Positions 34,734 through 46,110 of a DNA stretch of 64,000 bases are shown here, piece after piece. Every line of letters starts with the position of its first letter. Within the stretch, counting starts at the first letter, position 1. The notes under the pieces are model-generated. The model saw nothing but the letters and a program-made list of their open reading frames with translations. It was not told where the DNA came from and searched no databases. The stretch covers positions 42,520,559-42,584,558 of the forward strand of contig NC_088680.1 in assembly GCF_950023065.1 (NCBI RefSeq), read 5' to 3'. Source of the stretch: Planococcus citri. Its lineage: Eukaryota; Arthropoda; Insecta; Hemiptera; Pseudococcidae. A program made the translations under genes and the position numbers.

Positions 34734-35737
34734 GTTTGTCTCAACCGCAGGTTCTTACATGGGTCTGAAAACACCCACTGATTGAAACAGTGTCGGCCTC
34801 AACCACATGTCTTAACTTGGATCTGGACCCACCCACTGATTTAAATAGTGTCTGTCTCAACCACGGGTCCTTACATGGGTTTGAAAACACCCACTGATTG
34901 AAACAGTGTCTGTCCAGTGTCGGCCTCAACCATAGGTCCTTACATGGGGTTTGAAAACACCCACTGATTGAAACAGTGTCTGTCTCAACCACAGGTCCTT
35001 ATTTGGGTCTGAGCACACCCACTGATTTAAATAGTGTCTGTCTCAACCACAGGTCCTTACATGGGTTTGAAAACACCCACTGATTGAAACAGTGTCTGTC
35101 TCAACCACAGGTCCTTATTCGGGTCTGAACACACCCACTGATTTAAATAGTGTCTGTCTCAACCACAGGTCCTTATTTGGGTCTGAGCACACCCACTGAT
35201 TTAAATAGTGTCTGTCTCAACCACAGGTCCTTACTTGGGTCTCAAAACACCCACTGATTGAAACAGTGTCTGTCTCAACCACAGGTCTTAACTTGGGTCT
35301 GAACCCACCCACTGATTTAAATAGTGTCTGTCTCAACCACATGTCCTTACATGGGTTTGAAAACACCCACTGATTGAAACAGTGTCTGTCTCAACCACAG
35401 GTCCTTATTTGGGTCTGAACACACCCATCACTGATTTAAATAGTGTCTGTCTCAACCACAGGTCCTTTCTTGGGTCTGAAAACACCCATACTGATTGAAA
35501 CAGTGTCTGTCTCAACCAAAGGTCCTTACTTGGGTCTGAGCACACCCACTGATTTAAATAGTGTCTGTCTCAACTACAGGTGTCCTTATGTTCTTAAGTC
35601 TCAAAACACCCACTGATTGAAACAGTGTCTGTTTCAACCACAGGTCCTTACTTGGGTCTGAACACACCCACTGATTTAAACAGCGTCTGCCTTAACCACA
35701 GTCCTTTCTTGAGTCTGAAAACATCCACTGATTGAGA
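34734..35737 (+). repeat. Satellite array: about 17 monomers of 58 bp, two types mostly alternating
   Basis: The monomer begins GTCTGTCTCAACCACAGGTC and ends ...ACACCCACTGATT. Type A closes with GATTGAAACAGT and type B with GATTTAAATAGT; they also differ upstream (TGAAAACACCC against TGA-CACACCC). I read the order as A B A A B A B B A B A B A B A B A, so most of the array is a 116-bp A+B dimer. Monomer similarity is high in the middle and falls at both ends. Small insertions occur near 34910, 35430, 35490 and 35580. The region ending in CAGTG/AGTG forms a short dyad (CACTG...CAGTG) in type A. Not coding. Confidence 0.93.
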
Positions 35738-38700
35738 ATGATACGAGTAGATTCGAATTTATGAGCACAACATTTCTTTTTAACCACATTTATGGCATTT
35801 TTCAGAAAACTGGAGAACTCGAAAATCCACTTGAAGCTCTGTACACTTCAAAACCGTCACAAATCGACTCGATAGGTCGATAACAGGATAAAAACAAAAT
35901 TTCAGCCTTTTTTACGTTGATCTGATCAAATCTTGATTTTTTCGTAGAGAATGAGCCTTTGAAATTTTAAAAATTCTTCAAGAATTGGGAAATGAATTTC
36001 AGCTGCTGAAATTGAACTGGTGTCAGGTAGAGCATTTTGGGACCATCTTCCCATTCTCCTTTGTACAATTCAAAAAATTTTGTGCTCTTAGGGGGATAGG
36101 TACCTCACTTGTTAGAGATGTACTAAACATTCTTTCGTGCATTTTAAGAAAATTGTGTTTTTCAAGAATTTGATTATTTTTTAAAAACTAAAAACGTCAT
36201 ATTTTAACGCTTATCTCATTGCGACATCATTCTCATAAAATCATCCACGACGTAGGAAATTAGGAATCTACATGGGTAATTTTGCTTACAATATTCCTAC
36301 TCTTCAACTTGCAGTTTTTATCGTTTTCTTGGAAAAAAATCACGCATGCAACATTGATTACGTAGGTCGTAGATGCATAGGTATCTACCTTTCTAATAAA
36401 TTTTCAAAAAATATATGCTTTTGTAAAATTTCTTCTTTATATAAAAATCCAAAACATTTTTGGCCCTAAACCAAAAATGTTTGAAAAATAAACAAATAAA
36501 ATACCAACAAACGAGTAATTAATCAAAGTATTGGGCATTTCTATCCTCATTGAATTAATTTCAAATTAGTGTACCAAACACTATTTTTCATGTAAAAAGG
36601 TGATTTTTTTGTCAAGAATCGATGTTTCACGCGATAAAAAACGCGGAAAAAATTAATTCATAAATTCAAACCCACCTCTGCCTATAAATAGTCGATCGCG
36701 TATTTTAACAGAATTTCAAATCTTATAATCTCGAGTAAAAAACGTGCACGAAAATGAAATATGCACGCGCATTTATTACAGAAAAATATAATAATCGAGC
36801 ATATTCGCAAAAAAAAAAAAATCTGCAGAGCAATATACTTACTTCGAGTAAAGGAGAAGGTACCCTCATCTAGTAAACGATAAAATTTATTTGTCGTTTT
36901 TACTTATAAATGATGGTAGATGCGAGAAAAAAAATTGAAAATTTTATGCAAATGTTGTCGATGTAGTATATAAAACTTGTCCATATAGTATCGTCGTAGT
37001 AACCACGTTTTTACTACGCAATACGTCCCCTTTTTTTCGGCTACAAACGAGGAAAGATCGAACCGTACTACACAAATGCTACGTCGAGAGGTGATGTAAA
37101 AAAAAACCTCATAAAATTGCTCGACTGACCTTGAGAGTCGAATTTTCCTCTAAATAATGCAGAAATTAAGGTGCACATTGTGATATTTCGCATTGGTAAC
37201 GTGTTTAAGCATAAAGAAAAGGAGAAAAATAGGCGAAAATATTAACTTAGCCATTCGTCTTGATTAGAATTTCAGACAACCGTTTACCAATTCGTTTTAC
37301 GAATTATAAATTAATACACTTAATTAAAATTATACCTAAATTAACGTTTTTTTACGACATACTTTTGCTCTCGCGAACCATTCGCGACTATTTTTCGTTT
37401 TCGTCCGCGAGAGGTTTCGGAAAATTCGCCTATTTGGATGCGATGTCCTACCCCCCCCCCCCCATCTACCCCTCCCCCCCATTCTAGTAGCTATTATTAT
37501 CGGCGATGAAAAAGTATCCCACGGTATAGGTAAAGGTTACCACCTATTTAGGTTGGAAAAATTTCAAGGTTTTGGTGAAGTGAAAGCATTAAAACGTACA
37601 AATTCTCATTTGTTCTGGACATCTCAATCTGCAGCTGGTCTTGGTAACTCATCTCGACACAAGACTACGTACCTTTACCTCTTGAGGTAGAAACGTACCT
37701 ATTAAAAATTTGTATCTACGCGTAATACTCGTATACATAGGTACGTGAAAGGTTTATTTTTCTTTCACCGAAGCCCTTGGCCTTTGCAGGCAGCCGGTAC
37801 CTGCGATAAACATATACGGAAATTACGAGAGTTGAACCGCGCTACGCTGCTTGTTTACAACGACCGACGATCCTATGTCCTCCGTCTGATTGATGAATTT
37901 TCCGCTTGTTAATTTTTCAAAATACCAAACACTTTCGTGCATCGTAGTTTATAAAAACGTGTTTCTTTTTTTTTCAAGCTGTTGATGATGATGAAAAAAA
38001 AATGGAAAAGAAAGATGTACGAATAGTTTCGAAGGTGAAGGTTGAATATTCGGAAGAAGAAAAAAAAAAGAAGTCAGTAAACGTGTGTAAAAACTCATTC
38101 CCGCGAGGAAAAAATACATGGTGCAGGTTTTCGTGATGGTACATTTGGTGTTTTTTTTTCTTTTCTTCGAAGTGTTTGTGTTGTTGTACAAATAGGTAGG
38201 TAGGTACTTGGAGATTTGATGTGGATAAGATGACGTGACAGATTTCCAGACGTCGAGTTTCCGCGATGAATTACACGGAGATTTTGAGTCGTTTGACCAT
38301 TTCGAGATGATGGAATAGCGTTACGAGAGTGGCGAAATTAATAATAAAAGAGGTGCAAAAATTGCCAAGTGAAAAGATGACTGTCTTTTTCAAGGACGTG
38401 GATAAAGAGAACTCTTCCAGGGAAGGGGGCACATTGGACATTCTTTGAGAATGTTGACTTCAAAGATGTAAAAGCCTATAAAGGGCAAGGCTGGGCATAA
38501 AAGTAGTGAAGCGATATACGTAGGTTGGGATTTTCAAGCTAGGTATATGAAGGTTGGTCCTTGGGGTAAGAAAACTCGCCAGAAAAAGACAGGATTCCAA
38601 CCCTGTCCTATCATATTTTTTCGTTGCAGTTTTTATTCTATGTATTAGATCGTCTTTTGAATCAAATTTTTCTAAAGTTGCTGGAATAATGGTGCTTCAG

Positions 38701-39206
38701 GGAGTAGAAATGTTGGGCTTCGTGTAATTCTCATGACCGTGCGATTTTTGGCAAAATTGTCTGATGACTCATAGGTATTTCAAGACGGTGTGAATTTAGA
38801 GTAAAATGAAATTTTTTGCTGGGTTTTAAACTAAATAATTTAAAATTAGTTATTAAAATAAATACCTATTAAAATCTTCAATTTAACCTTTTTGTTGAAA
38901 GCTCAATTTTTCATGATGAGTAGTGTACAAACGTTTGAAACTATGTACTTAAAGTTAGAATTTCCACAAAATTTTATGCAATGAAATAAGAAAACTGATG
39001 GTCGAGGAGACCGCATAAGGATCTATTGCACCCCCAACCCGGTCGGTCCTCCGGGACAACTTTTTTCTTAAAGGGGGAGTCCTAAGGAACATTTCTAGCC
39101 CTTGTCCACAAAAAAAAAGTGGCCCTACTTACAAAATGAGGCCATTTTGATTGACAGGTCAGCCGAAATCGCAGATTTTGCGTTCCAACATAGGACTTGC
39201 ACGAAA
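35738..39206. other. Long non-coding stretch with isolated signals
   Basis: No gene is supported. A TATATAAAA stretch at about 36968-36976, followed by a GC-richer patch to about 37110, could be a promoter. A run of 13 C lies at 37451-37463. A possible terminal exon at 38250-38318 (acceptor TTCCAG, 22 codons then TAG) is too short to distinguish from chance. Positions 37740-37880 are GC-richer without a frame. Confidence 0.4.
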
Positions 39207-40693
39207 TTTCTTAAACCGTACAAAGGTAGATCGAAAGATCAGACAAAAATGTATCACCTGTCAAAATTTCAAGTGCTAAGGTGCCTTTTTCGATTTTTGG
39301 TGAATTTTTAAAAATCAAATGTAGGCCAAAAATGAGGGAAAAAATCAAAATTTTACCAAATTGACCAAGAAAGCTGAAATTTAAGATATACCCTATTTTC
39401 GACACGCCAAATCGATTTGAAACTGTTTCAATCCGTTTTGAGCAGTCCTGAAGCCTCCAGCAGATTTTTGAAACTCGAAATTCCCACAAAATTTCATCAA
39501 ATTGAGTTGGAAAGCCGAAATTTACTCTGCAAACTAATTTAAATACTCTACAAAGTCAACTGCAGGTGAATTTCAAGTCGTTTTGGAGCCTCCAGTGACT
39601 TTTTAAAAATTACTGGAGCCTCCAGTAGATTTTTGAAACTTGAAATTTCCCTAAAGTTTCATCAAACGGAGATGGAAAGCCGAAATTTACTCTGCACTCC
39701 AATTTTAACACGCTCTGAAGACGACTTCAGGTGGGTTCAAGTCGTTTTGGAACCTCCAGCGACTTTTTGAAAATTACTGGAGTCTCCGCCAGATTTTTGA
39801 AGCTTGAAATTCCCACAACGTTTTATGGAATGGAGTTAGCAAGCTGAAATTTACTTTGCAAACTAATTTCAATACGACATGAAGTCGACTGCATGGTGGT
39901 TTCAAATGGTTTTGAAGCTTCACGCTACTTTTTAAATTTAAATTTTCCAAAAAACGCCATGCAACCTTTCAAAAAGTTGCTGGAGGGTCAAAAACGACTT
40001 GAAATCCACTAGCAGTCGACTTCGTAGCGTATTGAAATTAGTTATTTCGGCTTTCCATCTCCATTCCATGAAATTTTGGGAAATTTCAAGTTTCAAAAAT
40101 CTACTGGAGGCTCCAGTAATTTTCAAAAAGTCGCTGGAGGCTCCAAAATGACTTGAAATCTATCTGCAGCTGACTTCGTGGCGTATTGAAATTAGATTTG
40201 CAGAGTAAATTTCGGTTTTCCAACTCCATTTGATGAAATTTTGGGGAAATTTCAAGTTTCAAAAATCTACTGGAGGCTCCAGTAATTTTCAAAAAGTCAC
40301 ATGGAGGCTCCAAAACGACTTGAAATCTACCTGCAGCTGACTTCGTGGCGTATTGAAATTAGATTTGCAGAGTAAATTTCGGTTTTCCAACTCCATTTGA
40401 TAAAATTTTGTGGGAATTTCGATTTTCAAAAATCTGCTGGAGGCTCCAGAACTGCTCAAAACGAATTGAAACAGTTTCCAATCGATTCGTCGTGTCGAAA
40501 ATAGGGTATACCCCGAATTTCGGCTTTCTTGGTCAATTTGGTAAAATTTTGATTTTTTCCCTCATTTTTGGTCAAAATTTGATTTTCAAAAATTCACCAA
40601 AAATCGAAAAAGGTACTTTAGCATTTGAAATTTGGACAGATGACGAATTTTTGCTTGATCTTTCGATCTACCTTTGTATACGGTTTAAAGAAA
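39207..40693. repeat. 1.49-kb foldback element with internal tandem modules
   Basis: The left arm (from TTTCTTAAACCGTACAAAGG at about 39207) is matched by the reverse complement of the right arm (ending at about 40693, CCTTTGTATACGGTTTAAAG). The arms are about 740 bp long and meet near 39950. Each arm holds two or three tandem modules of about 155-165 bp ('ggagcctccag-gactttttgaaaattactggagcctccag-agatttttgaa...'), with the core CTGGAGNCTCCAG repeated in each. The outer 270 bp of both arms stay open in the same frame and give closely similar 90-107 residue peptides. No transposase is seen. Confidence 0.8.
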
Positions 40694-41637
40694 ATGGGAT
40701 TTTCAGTTGGCCATTTTTCTACTCGGAATAGATTTATTTTCTGGTATGTCCTTCAGCTTCCACCTCGCCCATCCGTTGCTTTTTCTATTTCGGAATTTGG
40801 TTTTTATGACTCGTTATACATAGTTTTCCGGTTTAAAAAATGATTAATTAAAGAATGTGACTCTTCTCATTTTTCTCCAGCAGCTGATTCCAAATCGCAT
40901 ACTCATTTTTCACACAATTTAATTTGCATTTTGTACTCGCACTTTGTGAATCAATAAAAACGATCGAGGTATTAATTGAAATGATTTATTCGATGTAGAC
41001 CTCGACAACGAATCAATTCTCGTGTCTCGAATTCTACATATTGTCGCAATTTTTGACTGGTTAAATTACTTATTACGTATTTTTAAAACCAGGTTTTTCG
41101 ATAATAAAAAAATTATTAATTTTTGCGATGTACTTATTCGCAAGTAGGTACCGTTAAAAATATAAAGTAATGGTAAGCATGTATGAGTAGGTACTGGAGA
41201 CGAACAAGATTTATGAAATTCGTCGCTAGAAAGAAGCGATTCTGATAATGGGATTTACGTGTTGAATTAATAATTACGATATCGAAAATTTTTTTTGCAG
41301 AACTGATAGGGCTACATACCTGCTATATAAATTATCGACTGTAGGCCAGAGTTTTTGATTATTGCGTAATAACGAGGAGCCTATGCGATAATCCTGCCGA
41401 AGTAAACTCCGTAGTACATATTACTTATCGTAAACCTGTCTAGATATTTAATTTTAATTACTTTTATTTTACGATTTCGCTCCGCCATCGCCATCGCCAC
41501 ACCAACCTCGACCAATCCATATTATACGAGAATATGAAATGAACATGAAAGCTCGCAGATTATAACGTTTCGAATGGGTAACGTATGGAAAGGATAATTG
41601 AATAAAACGTGATTTAATTTCACCTATTTCTTGTCAG
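40694..41637. other. Non-coding stretch, nothing recognised
   Basis: Unique-looking AT-rich sequence with scattered GGTACCTA-type words. No supported frame, repeat or RNA gene. Confidence 0.4.
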
Positions 41638-41730
41638 CCCGATGGGCGTGTAGAATACCCCCAAAGCAGACAGGAGAAGGTGAGAAGCACGTTAATTGAG
41701 ACATCTTCAGGATGGCTGGCGGTTCGCGAC
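41638..41730 (+). CDS. Candidate 93-base phase-0 exon (unidentified gene)
   Basis: This is the most exon-like island outside the known genes. It has about 55% GC in 30% GC DNA, an acceptor TTCTTGTCAG ending 41637, a strong donor GTAAGT from 41731, and exactly one open frame of 31 codons (starting PDGRVEYPQSRQEK, ending SSGWLAVRD), phase 0 at both ends. An internal GTGAGA...CTTCAG pair only 31 bases apart is too close to be an intron. No family is recognised. Confidence 0.38.
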
Positions 41731-43269
41731 GTAAGTTTATTGAATTTTTCAAAAAAAAATTTATCGAAGGCGTGTTGTTAGTTGGTATTACGAGATCTTA
41801 TTAATCGTTAAGGTCGTGATTACCGCGAACGACTCGTTCATTAATTACGAATGAAATTTAATCTCGGCGTAAAGCTTCGGTTTTTGGGAACAGATTAACG
41901 AGAATTTATAGTGCGAGATGTTTTGCCTTTTGCTGCAAACCGTAATACCTATAGGTACCTATAATCGAATGACAATGAAAAGCTGGCTGGAAATCATGAC
42001 ACTGTCGTAGGTGTAGGTAATAGGTATTTTTTGAGCTAGGTTTTATTGACCAATTTTCGTCTTAAATTAAAATTAGGTGGCTATTTTTTCGTGATTTTTT
42101 GATGCAGAAAAAGATGAAGATGGTTTAAATAGAAATTTACCGGTGAAAAGTCGCGAAGGTAAAGGTATACCTAATTACCTACCTACAGGTATGGTTGCTT
42201 ATACATATTTATTTGTGATTGTGGTCTGTACGTTGGTAGTTGAAAATAGTGCCAATAAGACCCACATCGGTTAAGGTTACTAGTTTAATTTCATTACGTA
42301 GATTGCATGGTTTTAATTTATTTTTTCCAAGTTCCATAAGCGTGGATTTTTTTTCATCGTGACGTACTTTTGTACGAATGACGGTTATTGTGATACCTTG
42401 AAAATGCTAATGCTGAAAATTGATTTTGTATGTCTTAAAATTACGTAGTATAGAACGTAATAAATAGGAGACCATACTTGAAGCTTTTTACGCGCTGTTG
42501 AAGTGTGTATTTCCCCCCCCCCCCCGAAAAGGATGAGGGTAGTTTTTATAATACAAGTAAAATTTTTAAAAAAATTGTGTAGGTGCAATAAATTGTATAA
42601 TTGTGAAATTTTTTCAATTCGTGGTGGGAGGAGAAGAGAGGAAGGATTTATTGAAATAAATCCAATGTCTGACTAGCAAAAGTTTGGAGCCCGTGGTGTC
42701 CTTGATGTTGACGAAAAATTAGATGTTGAAATTTTCGATTTTGGGGAAGAAAGTGGAAAATTTTCTAGCAACTTGGACTAATTGGTAACTTAACCTAATA
42801 TGACAAAATTATTGTACATTTTCAGAAAAAAAAAACAATAAATTGACATAAAAATTTATAAACATTTTGTCAATTATTGTGCTTACACAAGTTGCGCAAA
42901 ATTTTGACAAAATCTCCCAAAACCCCCAGGTAGGTAGGTAATAGGTATAGGATTCCTAATTAAAGATTATTTTAGGAATTCCAGGTTTTTATGAAGTCTT
43001 GTAAGAAATAAAGGTACAAAACAAATTTTAGCCCGTATAAAAAACGATTGGTGCTTTTAGTGACTCACCCGTGACTTGACCGATTAGGTACACATTATTT
43101 TCCCAAAATTGGTTTTCCTAATTTAGAAACTTAAAAAATAGGTATACATATGTATATGGATCCGAACTGGCAGAAATGAATTTTGGAAGAATGGTATGTC
43201 ATAGTAGGTCAAATGGGTCACTAACAAGAACCAATTGTGTTTTTATGTGCTAGCTAGTTTGAGCATTTT
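41731..43269. other. Non-coding stretch, nothing recognised
   Basis: Non-coding DNA with a run of 13 C (42513-42525) and several GGTACCTA/TAGGTAGG words (about 41950, 42170 and 42930). No further exon follows the 41638 island in a convincing way. Confidence 0.4.
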
Positions 43270-43560
43270 TTTAAACACATTTTGAGAATGTGAAATTTCC
43301 AAAATGTGGCTGGAATCTCTCAAACAACTTGAAACAGTCGGTTGAAACCACCTCCAATCGGCTCAATGTGTTGAAATTATGTGGATAGGTACCTACGTAT
43401 TAGATAAACGTTAGCTTTCTCTGACTTCATTGAGTAAAATTGTATCGAAATTTCAACTTTAATAGTACTGCTAAAGGCTCTAAAACTACTCAAAACGGTT
43501 CGAAACAGTTTTCGATCAAATCGGAAAATGTCAAAAAATCGTGTGACACGTCAATTTTTA
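43270..43560. repeat. Diverged arm of the foldback family (left)
   Basis: Contains the family landmarks in order: 'gaaatttcc...gctggaatctctc..aacttgaaa', '..ttgagtaaaatt..gaaatttcaacttt', '..ctgctaaaggctctaaaactactcaaaacggttcgaaacagttt'. It is in inverted orientation relative to a similar block at about 45.83-46.11 kb. The cysteine/tryptophan frame seen in better copies is broken here. Confidence 0.5.
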
Positions 43561-43979
43561 CTACATTATAATATTCTAGTTCGCCATGTGTTCGAATATT
43601 TTTGATCTTTCGGCATAGGTGCCCCATTTTATTTTGAAAAAATTCGAGGGGAACTAAGTAGGGTAAATCCAAAAAATAAAATTCACAATCAGGGTAACAA
43701 TTTTCTATCCCAGGAATGTTTTAAATCATGGATATGTTCCTTGCTTGAAACTATGATTATGAAGTCTCATTGATAAGAACCCTTCGGGATTCTTTGAGAG
43801 TTTGGCATAATAATTACCTATAACATGTAAGGGGACTATATGCCTTCACTGGCTAGACAGGGACACTTATCATATTTCTATCAGTGGTAATATAAATCTT
43901 TCATCAATAAGGAAAATACATACTAGAGAATCCAATCAATAATTCGATTCTATAGTACTTTACTTAAGAAAGATCTATT

Positions 43980-44385
43980 CGATGCATTAAGGTAAAGTGT
44001 TTGAGTATGTGGGAACCATCATTCACACCAACCATTAAGGCCAGATGTGAAAACCTTGTAAGTTCATAAAGCTGATTCCTTCTAAAATTGAGGCTATCAG
44101 CTAAGTCAAGAAGGAATTGAACTTCACTTGTTGATTCGTGCTTCACCATAACACCATGTAGGTCTGACCGTCGGAGATAATAGGGCCACTCACTCCTACA
44201 TAAGTTCAGTGCTTGAGTCTCAGGTCCTCCGCCTTAACTGATTCAGGTTTTGGGGAGTAAATGTGTATGTATTATAGTCTTAAGTCTTTATTAGTTCTAC
44301 CCAATGAGGGCAAAGTGATTGTTGACATGGGAGTAGGTAAAAGCGACCCTACTTACCCCACTCGTCGGCTTACAAGCTTAGAGTC
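43980..44385. other. Unclassified GC-richer block, perhaps a transposon remnant
   Basis: This 400-base block differs in composition from its surroundings. On the - strand it has a short frame (44149-43964) and the words AATAAAGACTTAAGACTATAA that resemble the end of an LTR. I could not find a matching second terminal repeat or a known protein, so the class stays open. Confidence 0.25.
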
Positions 44386-44885
44386 AAACACACGTAACTC
44401 CATTGGCACTAAGGACCCTGTGTAAAACGGTCTTTGCACTGTGGCGCTCCCTATTGGACTTGAACGCTCAACTAAAAGGTAGGTCACTCGGGGTGTTCAC
44501 CCGATGTTACAGGGATGCGATGATACCCGATATATCATGATACCTTATTGATACGTATCAGATCAGTAATGTATCGATAAGTATCGATCCAAACTTGATA
44601 CTGAGCTTTTGATTTTTTTTTGTTTTTGGCTTTTTTTATCTGTGAAAGTTTTGGCATTTCAGCCAACTTCTTAAGCTAAAATAAACAAACAAAAGTATCA
44701 TGATATTTATCGATACATATCATGATATTTTCAGAAGTATCGATACCATTAACCATATCATCGCATCCCTGCGATGTTACCTATCTTTTAGTTGAGCATT
44801 AAAGTCCAATAGGGAGAGCTACAGTGAAAAAAGAATGGTTTACACAAGGTGTGGTCTCAGAGTTGGAGATACGAGTTTTTGCAAC
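44386..44885. repeat. Palindromic element split by a hAT-type MITE
   Basis: Left arm about 44390-44497 and right arm 44498-44501 plus 44780-44885 are inverted copies. Among the best-kept stretches are CTCCCTATTGGACTT and GCTCAACTAAAAG. Removing the 262-bp insertion and one target copy restores a near-perfect palindrome centred on GTGTTCAC at about 44494-44501. The outer part (TGTGTAAA...CACTGT) is more diverged. No coding capacity. Confidence 0.7.
44510..44771. mobile_element. 262-bp hAT-type MITE with perfect 8-bp target duplication
   Basis: The terminal inverted repeats CAGGGATGCGATGATA match 16 of 16. The flanking 8 bp CGATGTTA are exactly duplicated (44502-44509 and 44772-44779). CAGGG termini and an 8-bp duplication are the hallmarks of the hAT superfamily. 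The interior is full of ATCGAT and ATCATGAT palindromes, including TATCGATA at 44572-44579. No transposase, so non-autonomous. Confidence 0.92.
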
Positions 44886-45159
44886 ACTAAGGCGACGACA
44901 TAATGATCTCACTAATTAATGAAAGGTTCAATGAAAATAACATAAATTAATAGGTACCATTAAAAATTGACCAAAATATTTTGCAAAAGCTTCAAAGTTA
45001 GATAAAATATTAAAAAATGCCTATATTATATGGCTGTATGGCTCATTAAATTAAATTAAATAAATAAATAATCAATTTTTTTTAGAAGTTTGATGAAACA
45101 TTTTTCATGTTTTTCTAGCAAGAGACGCATCCCGTTGGCAGCAATTTTTTTGAAGGAGA

Positions 45160-45785
45160 TGGTGAGGAATTTCTTTATTTGAGATACATGCGGCAGCATT
45201 GCTGCCATTGTATCAGGTTAAGCATTACATAGATGATTATTTGAATATTACTTACATAGGTATCTATAGAAGATTTACATACAATTAAAAACATGAAAAG
45301 ATGAGCAGTTAAAACTATACATGTATATAAAATTCTACACCAGGTTATTTCAACAAAGAAATAAAAATAAAAATAAAAATTGAACGCTTATTGCTCCTGG
45401 GAGCTGAGATATTCTTCCAGGGTATAATAAGCCCTAGTTATCAGCCATTCTTTGAGGGCATTTTTGAATTTTTTTGCAGTTGGCTGGTTTTTTACAATCC
45501 CTGGAATCTGATTATATACTTTTGCTGCAGATGATACAGTACTACACTGGAGAAGTTTTGTGCGGTGGTGGGGAGTTCTAAGGTTACCTCGTGATCTAGT
45601 ACTGTAGGGATGGGTAATTTTTGGAAAGGTTATAACCCTAGTATAAACCATGAGAGATATGTCCAAGATATATTGTGATATTGTAGTGAGAATTTTATTA
45701 TCAACAAAGGTGGGCCTACATGTTTGTCTTAGAGGTATTTTATAAATTGTTCTTATCGCACGTTTTCTGAATCAAAAGATTATGC
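45160..45785 (-). mobile_element. 5'-truncated LINE (non-LTR retrotransposon)
   Basis: The - strand segment contains the last part of an ORF2-type reverse transcriptase protein and its 3' untranslated region. The 3' region ends in the motif TATCTCAAATAAAGAAATT near 45165-45185, common at the ends of jockey-like LINEs. The upstream break is near 45780, where the open frame and similarity stop. An AT-rich (AAATA)n tract follows the stop codon. Truncation at the 5' end is the usual result of target-primed reverse transcription. I see no clear target duplication. Confidence 0.7.
45388..45773 (-). pseudogene. C-terminal fragment of LINE reverse transcriptase
   Basis: About 128 codons, open from near 45773 to the TAA at 45390-45388. 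The N-terminal part shows the post-catalytic motif of insect LINEs (RKRAIRTIY...PLRQTCRPTF...ILT...YIL). It is followed by TRSRGNLRTPHHRT and the ending KVYNQIPGI...KKFKNALKEWLITRAYYTLEEYL. The catalytic YADD region and endonuclease are missing because of 5' truncation. No internal stop, so the copy is not very old. Confidence 0.75.
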
Positions 45786-45829
45786 AAAAATACATCACAT
45801 CACATCACATCAATCAAAATTGCAAACGA

Positions 45830-46110
45830 TGAAGTGCATTTTCAATTTTTGGTGAATTTTTGAAAATCAAGGGACCAAAAAGTGCAGAAAAATCAAAATT
45901 TCAACGAATTCACTTAGAAGACTGAAATTTTAAGTGTTTCTTGTTTTCGATCCCTTCCTCTTCCAAACTGGTTAGAAATGGTTTCGAACCGTCATGTGCA
46001 GTTCTGGAGTCTCTAACCGATTCTTTAAAATTGAAAATTCTACAAAATTCCACTCAATGAAGTTGGAAAGCTAAAATTTACTTTGTGCTCCTATTTCAAC
46101 ATGCTCAGTT
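45830..46110. repeat. Diverged arm of the foldback family (right)
   Basis: Inverted relative to the block at 43.27-43.56 kb, with the landmarks 'ttttcaatttttggtgaatttttgaaaatca', 'gaaaaatcaaaattt', 'gttctggagtctctaaccgattctttaaaattgaaaattctacaaaattcc' and 'gttggaaagctaaaatttactttgtgctcc'. Together the two arms bracket the LINE and the hAT MITE. Confidence 0.5.

Noticed and set aside
34741..34992. Open frame of 83 codons on the - strand within the satellite
   Set aside because: Produced by the repeat and not kept across the array because of indels.
34734..35737. Possible CRISPR array because of regular 58-bp spacing
   Set aside because: The whole unit is repeated with no unique spacers, and the genome is eukaryotic; it is a satellite.
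38250..38318. Possible 3'-terminal exon (22 codons then TAG after TTCCAG)
   Set aside because: Too short: an open frame of this length is expected often by chance, and there is no donor side to support it.
41680..41710. 31-base intron splitting the candidate exon at 41638-41730
   Set aside because: Shorter than workable insect introns, and the undivided 93 bases are open in one frame.
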